Part shown: one piece after another, positions 26,393 to 37,176 of the stretch | How positions within the stretch are numbered: the stretch's first letter is position 1 | Layout: every line of letters starts with the position of its first letter | Assembly (NCBI GenBank): GCA_963766935.1 | Contig: CAVYBY010000002.1 | Coordinates: forward strand, 377,766-441,765 | DNA: 64,000 nt | Direction: 5' to 3' | Source: CAVYBY01 sp963766935 | Lineage (GTDB): Bacteria; Actinomycetota; UBA4738; HRBIN12 | Program-made: the position numbers and the translations under genes | Notes under the pieces: model-generated | What the model was told of the DNA's origin: nothing | Databases searched by the model: none | The model's input: the letters and a program-made list of their open reading frames with translations, nothing else

Positions 26393-27157
26393 ATGCGACT
26401 CGTCCGATTCCGACACGGTGAGCGGATCGCCACGGGCGCGATCGAGCCCAATGAGGACGCCGTCCGCGTGCTGCGGGGCACCTTCTTCGAGGACCCCGTC
26501 CCTACGGGCGAGACGGTGCCCCTGGACGACGTCCGGCTGCTGGCTCCTGTGCTCCCGTCCAAAGCCGTGTGCGTCGCCAGAAACTATCCGGCCCACGCCG
26601 AGGAGTGGGCGCTCGACGTCCCGTCCGAGCCGATGCTGTTCCTCAAGCCCTCGACCGCCGTGATCGGGCCGCACGACCCGATTCCGCTTCTGCCGATCTC
26701 CAACCAGGTCGACCCCGAGGGCGAGCTGGTCGTCGTGATCGGCCGCCTCTCACGAAACGTTCGTGCGGAGGAGGCGTTCAAGGTCATCCTCGGCTACACG
26801 GTCGGCAACGACGTCACGCTTCGCGATCTCCAGCGAACCAAGGACCAGTGGGCGCGGGCGAAGGGCTTCGACGGTTCGTGCCCGCTCGGTCCGTGGGTCG
26901 AAACCGAGCTCGATCCGCTCGACCTCGGAATCGAGACGCGCGTCAACGGCGAGGTGCGCCAATCGGGGCGGACCATCGACATGGTGCACGGCGTCGCCAC
27001 GCTCATCGAGTACATCACGACGTTCATGACGCTCCTGCCCGGCGACGTGATCATGACCGGCACGCCGCCCGGGAAGGTCTCGCTCGCCGCCGGCGACGTC
27101 GTCGACGTGGAGATCGAGGGGATCGGGGTGCTGTCGAACCCGGTCGCCGGCGCGTGA
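26393..27157 (+). CDS. fumarylacetoacetate hydrolase family protein (2-hydroxyhepta-2,4-diene-1,7-dioate isomerase-like)
   Basis: A 254-residue FAH-fold protein. ARNYPAHAEEW opens the catalytic domain, DPEGELVVVIGR holds metal-binding acidic residues, and GYTVGNDVTLRDLQ and MTGTPPGKVSLAAGD are standard. The short N-terminal domain fits the bacterial isomerase/decarboxylase group. Its stop overlaps the start of gltX by four bases (GTGA), so gltX is co-transcribed. With the other FAH protein it gives the window two candidates for late steps of aromatic meta cleavage. Confidence 0.85.
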   Translation: MRLVRFRHGERIATGAIEPNEDAVRVLRGTFFEDPVPTGETVPLDDVRLLAPVLPSKAVCVARNYPAHAEEWALDVPSEPMLFLKPSTAVIGPHDPIPLLPISNQVDPEGELVVVIGRLSRNVRAEEAFKVILGYTVGNDVTLRDLQRTKDQWARAKGFDGSCPLGPWVETELDPLDLGIETRVNGEVRQSGRTIDMVHGVATLIEYITTFMTLLPGDVIMTGTPPGKVSLAAGDVVDVEIEGIGVLSNPVAGA

Positions 27158-28572
27158 CCGAGGTCCGCTGCCGGTTCGCGCCAGCCCCTTCCGGATCGCT
27201 GCACATCGGCAGGGCCCGGACCGCGCTCTTCTCCTGGCTACGGCGCGCCACCAGGGCGGAACTTCGTCTTGCGCATCGAGGACACCGACGCGAGCTCGCG
27301 CCCCGAGCAGGGCGGCACATCCTCGAAGACCTGCGCTGGCTCGGCCTCGACTGGGACGAGGGGCCGGACGTGGGCGGCCCGCACGGCCCGTATCGTCAGT
27401 CCGAGCGGGTGCCGCGATCTACGCGGAGGCGGTCCGGCGGCTGGTCGAGCGCGGTCACGCATACCGGTGCTACTGCACGCCGAGAAGAGCTCGAGGACCT
27501 GCGCGAGGCGCAGATGCGCGCACGGCGCGGCGCCGGCTATGACGGGCGCTGCCGGCGCTCCGTCCGACGAGGCGCGCCGACGTTCGAAGCCGGGGAGCCC
27601 GTTCGCCGTGCGGTTTCGGATGCCCGAGCGCGAGTGGATCGTCGAGGATCTGGTGAAGGGCGAGGTCGTTTCGCGCCAGGGCACGACGGGACTTCGTGTC
27701 GTGCGCTCGGACGGTTCGCCGGTGTTCATGCTCGCCGTGGCGGTCGACGACATGCTGATGGGATCACGCACGTGGTTCGCGGCGAGGATCTGCTCGCGAG
27801 CGCCCCGCGAAACGCCGCGTGATCGAAGCGCTGGGCGGCCGCCCCCGGCCTACGCGCACCTGCCGCAGGTGCTCGGCCCCGACGGCAAGCCGCTGTCGAA
27901 ACGGCACGGCTCGACCAGCGTCGACGGTATCGCGAACAGGGGTTCCTGCCCGAGGCACTCGTCAACTATCTGGCGCTTCTCGGATGGTCCAAGGACGACC
28001 ACACGAAGTTCTTCTCGCGCGAGGAGCTGATCGAGGCGTTCGATCTCTCCCGCGTCGCGCACAACCCCGCGGTCTTCGATACCGAGAAGCTTTCGTGGAT
28101 GAACACGCACTACATCCAGGGGCTCGACGACGACGAGCTGGCCGCGCGCTGTGTGCACGTCCTCGCGGCGGCCGGTCTGTCTCCTGAGCCGGATCTGCTG
28201 CGCCGCGCCATGCCGCTCGTGAAGGAGCGGATGCGAACCCTCACCGAGGCGGCCGGCCTCCTGCGGTTCCTGTTCACCGACGACATCGAGCCGAACGAGA
28301 AGGCCGCGTCGATCCTCGCGAAGGCGCCCGACGGATACATCGCGCGCGCCGCCGCCGCCCTGGAGGCGACCGAGCCATGGACCGCCGAGGCGATCGCGAC
28401 GACGCTCGACGCCCTGGCGAGCGAGGCCGGACTCAACCGCACGAAGGGCTGGCAGCCGGTGCGCGCGGCGGTCACCGGCTCGAACGTGTCCCCGCCGTTG
28501 CCGGAGTCGCTCGAACTGCTGGGCCGGGAGCGCTCGGCGGCGCGCCTGGCGGTGGCGAGTCGCCCCGCGTGA
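27154..28572 (+). pseudogene. gltX: glutamyl-tRNA synthetase, reading frame broken by many indels
   Basis: Charges tRNA-Glu with glutamate. The protein begins at GTG 27,154 with the class I signature RFAPAPSGSLHIGRARTALF, but between about 27,230 and 27,960 its pieces hop between all three frames: RIEDTDAS, then HILEDLRWLGLDWDEGPDVG, then IYAEAVRRLVERGHAYRC, ELEDLREAQM, FAVRFRMPEREWIVEDLV, ITHVVRGEDLLASAPRN, HLPQVLGPDGKPLSKRHGST (the KMSKS-type loop). From about 27,940 to the stop at 28,572 one frame is intact (NYLALLGWSKDDHTKFFSRE ...). At least eight indels are needed. Every catalytic piece is conserved, which speaks for sequence errors in a 700-base stretch rather than a dead gene. Confidence 0.85.
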
Positions 28573-28729
28573 GGTCGATCTGGGCCTCCGACGGCCTTGG
28601 CCGCAGGGGCCTTGCCAATCTCGCCCAACTGGCCCGGCCGTATATGAGCACATGACGGGGCTTGCCCGGCGAAGCCGGGGCGTAGCAGGATGAGTCCTTC
28701 GGCTTCGACTGGGGAGATTCGGGCGCGAT

Positions 28730-29746
28730 ATGTCCCAAGTGCAGACCGAAGGGCTCACGGGTCCGGTCGACATGATCGTCGAGCCGGGTGCCGGCGTGAT
28801 CGGCAAATCCCCCGGCCAGCTCTTCTGGCTCCGGTTCCGTGGCGACCGCGTGGCCTTGGCCGGGATCGCGTTCATCGTCGGCCTGATCCTGGTCGCGATG
28901 ATGGCGCCGCTCATCTCCCGCTTCATCGTGCATCACGGTCCCAACGAGCTGTTCCGCAAGACCATGCTGAACGAGTTCGGTCTGCCCAAAGGTCCAAACG
29001 GGAACTTCTGGTTCGGCGGGGATCGGGCAGGCCGGGACCTCTTCATCCGTGTCGTCTACGGCGCCCGGACGTCGCTGATCGTCGCGCTGTTGGCGACCGC
29101 GGTCGCCGTGATCATCGGCGTCGTCCTCGGCATGGTGGCCGGCTACTTCCGCGGGTGGAGCGACACGCTCATCGCCCGGGCCGTCGACATCATGCTGTCG
29201 ATGCCGCTCCTGCTGTTCGCGATCGGGATCGTCTCGACCTGCTCGCGGGCGAAGCAAGGCTGCCTGGGGGGCCTCATCAAGCCCGGCGTCCCCGTGGTGA
29301 TCTTCGTGATCGCGCTGTTCAGCTGGCCGAACGTCGCCCGGTTGGTTCGCGGGCAGACCTTGTCGATCCGCGAGCGGGACTTCATCGAGGCGAACCGGCT
29401 CCTCGGCGCCGGCGACGCGACGATCATGTTTCGGGAGGTGCTGCCGAACTTGGTCGCCCCGATCATCGTCTACGCGACGCTGATCATCCCCAGCAACATC
29501 ATCTTCGCCGCGTCGCTCTCCTTCCTTGGGCTCGGTGTGTCGCAGCAGACGCCGGAGTGGGGACGCGAGATCGCCGAGGCGGCGCCGATCTTCAAGGTCG
29601 CGTGGTGGATGATGTTCTTCCCCGGCTTGTTCCTGTTCTTGACGACGCTTGCGTTCAATCTCGTGGGCGACGGGCTGCGGGACGCGCTGGACCCACGGAC
29701 CGCCGACCGCGGCCTCACATTCGATGAAGAACTGGAGCCCGTGTAG
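28730..29746 (+). CDS. dppC: peptide-type ABC transporter permease (DppC/OppC-like)
   Basis: A 338-residue membrane protein with an N-terminal helix (residues 44-64), a periplasmic segment ending FGGDRAGRDLFIRV, typical of DppC, and five further helices. The EAA-type coupling loop is EANRLLGAGDATIMFREVLPN-like at about residues 220-240. It is the first gene of a five-gene importer whose order (dppC, binding protein, dppB, dppD, dppF) is unusual, since dppC normally follows dppB. It starts 157 bp behind gltX; a CCCGGC/GCCGGG hairpin (28,665-28,679) lies in that gap. Confidence 0.9.
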   Translation: MSQVQTEGLTGPVDMIVEPGAGVIGKSPGQLFWLRFRGDRVALAGIAFIVGLILVAMMAPLISRFIVHHGPNELFRKTMLNEFGLPKGPNGNFWFGGDRAGRDLFIRVVYGARTSLIVALLATAVAVIIGVVLGMVAGYFRGWSDTLIARAVDIMLSMPLLLFAIGIVSTCSRAKQGCLGGLIKPGVPVVIFVIALFSWPNVARLVRGQTLSIRERDFIEANRLLGAGDATIMFREVLPNLVAPIIVYATLIIPSNIIFAASLSFLGLGVSQQTPEWGREIAEAAPIFKVAWWMMFFPGLFLFLTTLAFNLVGDGLRDALDPRTADRGLTFDEELEPV

Positions 29747-29815
29747 AGGAGGGGAGGAGACGGGCGTTCTGACACCGCATCAGCAAATCGACTACGTACG
29801 GAGAGAGGGGGAATC

Positions 29816-31702
29816 GTGACGAGGGGACGTGGATACTTCGCGATCGCATCAGCGGTCGTGTTCGCGCTCCTGGTCGCCGCCTGTGGGAACAAGGGCGGCA
29901 CCAACGCCAGCAACAGTCCGGGCGGGGCGGGGGGGCCCACGGTGGGTGGGACCTACCGGATGGAAACCGACGGGATCTCCTACACGAGTGGCGGTGATCC
30001 GACCGGGGAATACCTGGGGCTGTCCTTCGGACTGGAGACGAATCTGACTGATCGCACCCTGCTGACCTACAACCACACCGGGGGAGGCAGCGGGAACGCA
30101 CTCGTGCCCGACCTGGCCGACATGCCGGATGTCAGCTCGGACGGCATGACGTACACGTACCACTTGAAGGACGGGATCAAGTTCGGCCCGCCGCTGGACC
30201 GCGAGATCACGTCGAAGGACATCGAGTTCGCGTTCAAACGGATCGCGACGAAGTCGCTGGTCGCCCAGTACGGCTTCTACTACTACGGCGTCATCGACGG
30301 CCTCGAGAACGGCGCCATGCCGGACTCGATCCCGGGGATCGAGACGCCCAACGACAAGACCATCGTGTTCCACCTGACCAAGGTCACGCCCGAGTTCCCG
30401 TTCCTGACGGCGATGCCGGCGACGGGGCCGATGCCCGAGGAGGTCGCCGGCTGCTTCACGAAGGCGGGGGAGTACGGGCGGTACGTGATCTCGTCGGGGC
30501 CGTACATGTACGAGGGCACCGACCAGCTCGACGCGTCCAGCTGTGACGCACTGACCGCATCCGGACCGATCTCCGGCTTCGACCCGGAGGACCACGCCTA
30601 CTTCGTGCGCAACCCGGACTACGACCCGACGACGGACAGCCCGGACGTGCGCGCGAACTACGTCGACGGGATCCGGATCGACCTCAACACCAACGTCGCC
30701 GACATCTACGACAAGATCCAGCGCGGCGAGTTGGACGGAGCGATCTCGTCGGGGAACCCGCCGGCCGACGTGCTGCAGCGGTACTCGACCGACTCCGAAC
30801 TCCAGCCGATGCTCAAGTCGGGTGACGACGACCGTACCTGGTACATCACCATGAACCTGACGGCGCCTCCCTTCGACGACATCCATGTCCGGAAGGCCGT
30901 CAACTTGGTGATGGACAAGGCGGGGATCCTTCAGGCGTGGGGCGGCTCCGTGAGCGGCGAGATCGCCACGCACATCCAGCCGCCGAACCTCACCGGCGGA
31001 ACTCCGACGGCCGATGAGTACGACCCGTACAAGACGCCGGACTCGGGTGGCGACGTCGACGCCGCCAAGGCGGAGATGAAGATGTCCGCCTACGACACCA
31101 ACGGCGACGGCATGTGCGATGCCTCCGCGTGCAAGGGCGTCGTGATGGTGAACCGGAACACGTCGCCGTGGACCGAGGCGGAGCCCGTCGTCGTGGACTC
31201 CTTGTCCAAGATCGGCATCAAGGTGGACGTCCGCGAGGCGGAGGACCACTACACGATCATCCAGACGGTCTCCAACGAGATCCCGATCGGGATGGACCCG
31301 GGCTGGGGCAAGGACTTCCCGGACTCGTCCTCGTTCGTCGGCTTCCTGTTCGACGGGCGCGGCATCGCGTGCGAGGGGAACTACAACTACTCGCTGGTCG
31401 GCGTCACGCAGGCAAAGGCGTCCGAGTGCGGGACCAGCCTCCCCAAAACACCGATTCCGAGCGTCGACGCCGATATCGACAACTGCAAGCAGGTGGCCCT
31501 TGGTGGGGACACCAACGCGACCAACCAGTGCTGGATCGACGTCGACAAGAAGCTGATGGAGGACGTCGTGCCGTGGGTGCCCTACCTGTGGCCGAACATC
31601 CTCACGACGGTCGGGCCGGCAGTCACGGCCTGGCAGTTCGATCAGTTCGCCGGGACGACGGCCCTGTCCAAGGTCGCCGTCGATCCCTCCATGCAAGGCT
31701 GA
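29816..31702 (+). CDS. dppA: extracellular solute-binding protein family 5, lipoprotein
   Basis: A 628-residue peptide-type binding protein. The signal peptide ends in the lipobox VAAC with Cys23 as the lipidation site, followed by a flexible Gly/Ser/Asn linker; VPDLADMPDVSSDGMTYTYH and LKDGIKFGPP are typical of the family 5 binding fold. GTG 29,816 follows GAGAGAGGGGGA. Substrates of the family include oligopeptides, nickel and some sugars; the length and neighbours suggest peptides or similar large ligands. A strong hairpin follows the gene and may raise its transcript level over the membrane components. Confidence 0.9.
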   Translation: MTRGRGYFAIASAVVFALLVAACGNKGGTNASNSPGGAGGPTVGGTYRMETDGISYTSGGDPTGEYLGLSFGLETNLTDRTLLTYNHTGGGSGNALVPDLADMPDVSSDGMTYTYHLKDGIKFGPPLDREITSKDIEFAFKRIATKSLVAQYGFYYYGVIDGLENGAMPDSIPGIETPNDKTIVFHLTKVTPEFPFLTAMPATGPMPEEVAGCFTKAGEYGRYVISSGPYMYEGTDQLDASSCDALTASGPISGFDPEDHAYFVRNPDYDPTTDSPDVRANYVDGIRIDLNTNVADIYDKIQRGELDGAISSGNPPADVLQRYSTDSELQPMLKSGDDDRTWYITMNLTAPPFDDIHVRKAVNLVMDKAGILQAWGGSVSGEIATHIQPPNLTGGTPTADEYDPYKTPDSGGDVDAAKAEMKMSAYDTNGDGMCDASACKGVVMVNRNTSPWTEAEPVVVDSLSKIGIKVDVREAEDHYTIIQTVSNEIPIGMDPGWGKDFPDSSSFVGFLFDGRGIACEGNYNYSLVGVTQAKASECGTSLPKTPIPSVDADIDNCKQVALGGDTNATNQCWIDVDKKLMEDVVPWVPYLWPNILTTVGPAVTAWQFDQFAGTTALSKVAVDPSMQG

Positions 31703-31723
31703 GCCGAGGGCTCACGAGCCGCT

Positions 31724-31755
31724 GGGGAGCCGCCTCGAACTCGAGGCGGCTCCCC
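31724..31755. terminator. 15-bp perfect hairpin between binding-protein and permease genes
   Basis: GGGGAGCCGCCTCGA is followed after two bases by its exact complement. It has no T-tract. In ABC importer operons such stems after the binding-protein gene act as partial terminators or mRNA-stabilising ends, giving more binding protein than permease. That role is inferred; the structure itself is certain. Confidence 0.7.
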
Positions 31756-31807
31756 GAGGCCGCGACGATCATCGGCGTGAGGCGCCGGTGACCGAGGGTG
31801 GGGGCCG

Positions 31808-32773
31808 ATGGGTAGGTATCTGATCAGGCGGCTGCTGTGGGTGCTGCTCGTGCTGGTCCTCATCACCCTGTTCACGTTTGTCATCTTCTTCGTCATGCCC
31901 CCGACGGATCCCGCGATCCTGTTCGCGGGACGCGCGCCGAGCCCGTCCCTCGTCGCGGAGGTCCGCGTTTCGCTTGGCCTCGACAAGCCCGCATACGTCC
32001 AGTACGGACTCTTCGTGGGTCGCCTCTTCTTCGGCGATCGGTACGGCTGGCCCGGCTTCGGCTTCTCGTTTCTCACCCGCTCTCCGATCAAGCCGGTCCT
32101 GCTGAGCCGGGCCCTCGTCACCTTCCAGCTCGCGATCGGCGCCGCGGTCCTTTGGCTCGTTCTCGGCATCTCGATCGGCATCATCTCGGCCCTCAATCGG
32201 GGCAAGCTCGTGGACCGCGCCGCGATGGGATTCGCGCTGCTCGGCGTCTCGGCGCCGGTGTTCTGGCTGGGCCTGATGGCGCTGTGGATCTTCTGGCAGC
32301 ACCTGAACATCCTGCCGGGTACCGGATTCGTGCACCTGAGCGTGAGCCCGTCGCAGTGGTTCCTGCATCTGCTGCTGCCGTGGACGGTGTTATCGCTGCT
32401 GTTCGCCGCCTTCTACGCGAGGCTGATCCGGAGCAATCTGCTCGAGACGATGGACGAGGACTACATCAGGACCGCCCGGGCCAAGGGGCTGACCGAGCGG
32501 CGGGTGGTCTTCAAGCACGCCTTGCGCTCCAGCCTCACGCCGGTGGTTTCGCTGTTCGGGGTCGACTTCGGGACGTTGCTCGGCGGAGCCATCATCACCG
32601 AGACGGTCTTCAACCTGCCGGGTCTGGGAACGTACGTCGTCCGCGCCGTGGCCAACGGCGACCTCCCGGTCATCCTCGCGGTGGTGGTGTTCGCCGGACT
32701 GGGCGTCGCGATCATGAGCCTGGTGGTCGACATCCTGTACGCGTTTCTCGACCCGCGCGTGAAGTACGGATGA
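31808..32773 (+). CDS. dppB: peptide-type ABC transporter permease (DppB/OppB-like)
   Basis: A 321-residue membrane protein with six helices. The N-terminus MGRYLIRRLLWVLLVLVLIT and the long extracellular loop before helix 2 are typical of DppB; the coupling loop is DYIRTARAKGLTERRVVFKH. Its stop overlaps the start of the next ATPase gene (ATGA). Forms the channel together with the dppC product. Confidence 0.92.
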   Translation: MGRYLIRRLLWVLLVLVLITLFTFVIFFVMPPTDPAILFAGRAPSPSLVAEVRVSLGLDKPAYVQYGLFVGRLFFGDRYGWPGFGFSFLTRSPIKPVLLSRALVTFQLAIGAAVLWLVLGISIGIISALNRGKLVDRAAMGFALLGVSAPVFWLGLMALWIFWQHLNILPGTGFVHLSVSPSQWFLHLLLPWTVLSLLFAAFYARLIRSNLLETMDEDYIRTARAKGLTERRVVFKHALRSSLTPVVSLFGVDFGTLLGGAIITETVFNLPGLGTYVVRAVANGDLPVILAVVVFAGLGVAIMSLVVDILYAFLDPRVKYG

Positions 32774-33809
32774 GCGTCCCGGCGCGCTCCGTCCCTTCGA
32801 CATCGGCCGAGCCGCTGTTGCAGGTGCGCGACCTGAAGGTGCACTTCAACACGCGCGACGGCGTGGTCAAGGCCGTCGACGGGATGTCTTTCGACGTCAC
32901 CGCCGGGGAGAGCCTCGGGGTCGTGGGGGAGTCCGGGTCGGGCAAGAGCGTGACCTTCCTCACGATCATGGGGCTGATCACCCGCAGGCACGCACGGGTG
33001 CAGGGCGAGATCATCTTCCGTGGCCAGGATCTCCTCAGCCTCCCGCCCGAGGAGATGCGATTGCTGCGCGGAGGACGGATGGGGATGGTCTTCCAGGACG
33101 CCATGACCTCCCTGCACCCCTTCTACTCGGTGGGGGACCAGATCGCGGAGGCGATCCGTGCGCACACATCGGTGTCGAAGCGGTCGGCGTTGCACCAGGC
33201 CGTGGACATGCTCCGGAAGGTCGGGATTCCGAAGCCGGTGGAGCGCGCCCGCCAATACCCCCACGAGTACTCGGGGGGTATGCGTCAACGAGCCATGATC
33301 GCGATGGCCCTGGCGCTCAACCCCGACCTCCTGATCGCCGACGAGCCGACGACCGCGCTCGACGTGACCGTGCAGGCGCAGATCCTCGAGCTGATCGACA
33401 CGCTGAAGGAGGAGTTTCAGACCGCCGTCGTCATCATCACGCACGACCTGGGGGTCGTCGCCGAGCACTGCGAGCGGATCCAGGTGGTCTACGGCGGGAA
33501 GATCGTGGAGTCCGGCGTGACCGACGACATCTACTTCCGGGCCCATCACCCGTACACATGGGGGCTGCTGCAGTCGATCCCACGCCTGGACGCGCCCGCC
33601 GGCGAGCTGAAGCCGATCACCGGCCTCCCGCCCTCCCTGATCTTCGTCCCGTCCGGGTGCGCATTCCACCCTCGTTGCCCCTACGTCATGGACGTGTGCC
33701 GGACGAAGGTTCCGGATCTGCTCGTGGCGGAGGGCGCACACGCATCCGCGTGCCACCTGTCGCTGGCCGAGAAGCAGCGCATCTTCCGTGACGAGGTGGC
33801 GGAGCTCCC

Positions 33810-33813
<4 letters not shown>
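32770..33813 (+). CDS. dppD: peptide-type ABC transporter ATPase (DppD/OppD-like)
   Basis: A 347-residue ATPase: Walker A GESGSGKS near residue 54, signature YSGGMRQRAMIAMAL, Walker B LLIADEPTTALD and switch His in IITHDLG. The C-terminal oligopeptide-transporter extension ends with a cysteine cluster (CAFHPRCPYVMDVC ... ACH) of the type that binds an iron-sulfur cluster in this family. It pairs with the downstream ATPase as a heterodimer. Start overlaps the permease stop by 4 nt. Confidence 0.94.
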
Positions 33814-34871
<1,058 letters not shown>

Positions 34872-34874
<3 letters not shown>

Positions 34875-34944
34875 TCCCAACGGGGTTTGAACCCGTGTCT
34901 CCACCTTGAGAGGGTGGTGTCCTAGGCCGCTAGACGATGGGACC
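34872..34944 (-). tRNA. tRNA-Glu (CTC)
   Basis: A 73-nt cloverleaf on the minus strand. The seven-pair acceptor stem (GGTCCCA/TGGGACT, one G-U) closes at 34,944 and 34,873; the D-arm is TCTAGCGGCCTAGGA, the anticodon loop CTCTCAA gives CTC, and the T-arm carries GGTTCAAACC. CCA is not encoded. Its 3' end overlaps the dppF stop codon by three bases on the opposite strand. Confidence 0.93.
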
Positions 34945-35091
34945 TCGGCGTTTCCCCGGTGTGGGGCCGGGAGCGAGGGTACCGCACGCTCGCGGGAGCG
35001 GTTCGATCGCGCGGGCGGCTGATGTTCCATCTGCCTGGGGCGGTCCGGTAACATCACTGCCCCACTTCCCCTAGACGCGAGGTCAGCAGCC

Positions 35092-37176
35092 GTGGCACGG
35101 ACCGCCGACGTCCAACCGATCCATCCAGCGGCCGAGGTGCCGCCCCCGGAGCGCTACGACAACCGCGAGGTGTCGTGGCTGGATTTCAACGCGCGGGTGC
35201 TCGCTCTTGCCGAGAACGCCGACATCCCGCTCCTCGAGCGAGTGAAGTTCCTTGCCATCTACAACCGCAATCTCGACGAGTTCTTCCAGATCCGCGTCGC
35301 GGGGTTGAAGGAGCAGGTGCTCGCCGGGCTCGGCTCGACCTCGCCGGACGGTATGACCGGCGTCGAGCAACTCGCGAGGATCGGTGAGCACGTTCGCGTC
35401 TTGTCCAACCGTCAGCATCACGTCTGGACGCGGAGCCTCAAGCCGCGACTGACGAACGCCGGCATCCGGATCGTCGACTGGCGCGATCTGGACGCGGCCG
35501 GCCGGATGCACCTGGCCGAGGTCTACGAGGCGCGGCTGCATCCGATCCTGACCCCGTTGTCGGTGGATCCGGCGCACCCGTTCCCGTACATCTCGAACCT
35601 CTCACTCAACCTGGCGGTCCAGGTTCGCGATCCCGAAGGCGGCACGTCCCGGTTCGCCCGCGTCAAGGTGCCGCCGAGCCTGCCGAGGTTCATCCCGCTT
35701 CCGGGCGGCGAGCGATTCGTCACGATCGAGCAGGTGATCTCCGCGCACCTGGACCGGCTCTTCCCCGGCATGGAGCTCGTCGCGTCCCATGCCTTCCGGG
35801 TCAGCCGCGACGCCGACGTCGAGATCGAGATCGACGAAGCCGGCGATCTCCTGGCCGCGATCGAGACGAGCCTTCGTCAGCGCGAGCGCTCTCCCGAGGT
35901 CGTCCGGCTCGAGGTGCACCGCTCCATGCCCAGGACGCTCCGTACCTTGCTTGCCGAAGAGCTCGAGCTCGACGAAGACGAGATCTACGTCTCGAACTCG
36001 ATGCTCGGGCTCGGCGACGTGTGGGAGCTGACCCAGCTGGACCGGCCCGACCTCCTGTGGGAGCCGTGGACGCCGGTTACGCCGGCGCGGCTGCAGCCCG
36101 CCGCGGCGGGCCGGACCGACATCTTCTCCGTCCTGCGCGAGGGCGACGTGCTCGTCCATCACCCGTACGACGCCTTCTCGACCTCCGTCGCGCTCTTCGT
36201 CGATCAGGCGTCGCGCGATCCGAACGTCCTTGCGATCAAGCAGACGCTCTATCGCACGTCCGAACAGGACAGCGCCATCGTCAAGGCTCTCGTCCGCGCG
36301 GCCGAGGCCGGCAAGCAGGCCGTGGCCGTCGTCGAGCTGACCGCGCGCTTCGACGAGCAGGCGAACCTGGGATGGGCCCGCGTGCTCGAGCAGGCCGGCG
36401 TGCACGTCGTCTACGGCGTCGTCGGGTTCAAGACCCACGCGAAGGCCTCGCTCGTGGTCAGGAACGAGGGCGACTCGATTCGTCGCTACTGCCACATCGG
36501 AACCGGCAACTACCACTCGGGCACCGCCAAGCTCTACGAAGACCTGGGTCTGCTCACGGCCGACCCCGAGATCGCCGCGGACATCGCCGACCTCTTCAAC
36601 TACCTGACGGGCTACAGCCATCACGACGCGTACCGACGGATCCTCGTCGCCCCGATCACCATGCGCCGCCGTCTCACCGAGCTCATCCGCGAGCAGGCGG
36701 CGCCGGGCGGCCGGATCGCGATGAAGATGAACAGCCTGGTCGACGCCAAGATGATCGACGAGCTCTACGCGGCGTCGCAGGCGGGGGCCGACGTCGAGCT
36801 GCTCGTGCGCGGGATCTGCTGCCTCCGGCCGGGCGTGCGGGGACTCTCCGAGCGGATCCGCGTGCGCTCCATCGTCGGGCGCTATCTCGAGCACGCGCGC
36901 ATCTTCCGGTTCGGCGAGGGCGAGTTCACGAGGCATTTCATCGGTTCGGCCGATCTCATGCCGAGGAACCTGGACCACCGGGTCGAGTGCCTCACCGAGG
37001 TCATCGATCAAGGACTCAAGCTCCGTCTGGACGAGGTGCTCGCCGTGGGATTTGCCGACGACGTGCTCGCGTGGGAGCTGCGGGGCGGCGAATGGGAAAA
37101 GCGCCCGACGGTGGCGGGAATCGAATCGCACGTGGTGCTGCGACGGCTCGCCGAGGAACGGGCGTCGCTCGCGTGA
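35092..37176 (+). CDS. ppk: polyphosphate kinase 1
   Basis: Makes polyphosphate from the gamma-phosphate of ATP, reversibly. 694 residues, full length. The N-terminal domain begins NREVSWLDFNARVLALAE and the head domain includes YNRNLDEFFQIRVAGL. The autophosphorylated histidine is His468 in CHIGTGNYHSGTAKLY; LFNYLTGYS and MNSLVDAKMIDELY follow as usual. GTG 35,092 starts the gene; TAACAT at 35,049-35,054 could be its -10. Its stop overlaps the CYTH-CHAD gene (GTGA). Confidence 0.96.
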   Translation: MARTADVQPIHPAAEVPPPERYDNREVSWLDFNARVLALAENADIPLLERVKFLAIYNRNLDEFFQIRVAGLKEQVLAGLGSTSPDGMTGVEQLARIGEHVRVLSNRQHHVWTRSLKPRLTNAGIRIVDWRDLDAAGRMHLAEVYEARLHPILTPLSVDPAHPFPYISNLSLNLAVQVRDPEGGTSRFARVKVPPSLPRFIPLPGGERFVTIEQVISAHLDRLFPGMELVASHAFRVSRDADVEIEIDEAGDLLAAIETSLRQRERSPEVVRLEVHRSMPRTLRTLLAEELELDEDEIYVSNSMLGLGDVWELTQLDRPDLLWEPWTPVTPARLQPAAAGRTDIFSVLREGDVLVHHPYDAFSTSVALFVDQASRDPNVLAIKQTLYRTSEQDSAIVKALVRAAEAGKQAVAVVELTARFDEQANLGWARVLEQAGVHVVYGVVGFKTHAKASLVVRNEGDSIRRYCHIGTGNYHSGTAKLYEDLGLLTADPEIAADIADLFNYLTGYSHHDAYRRILVAPITMRRRLTELIREQAAPGGRIAMKMNSLVDAKMIDELYAASQAGADVELLVRGICCLRPGVRGLSERIRVRSIVGRYLEHARIFRFGEGEFTRHFIGSADLMPRNLDHRVECLTEVIDQGLKLRLDEVLAVGFADDVLAWELRGGEWEKRPTVAGIESHVVLRRLAEERASLA

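Noticed and set aside
36021..37172. Upstream extension of the CYTH-CHAD frame
   Set aside because: It overlaps ppk in another frame and has no CYTH character; GTG 37,173 overlapping the ppk stop is better.
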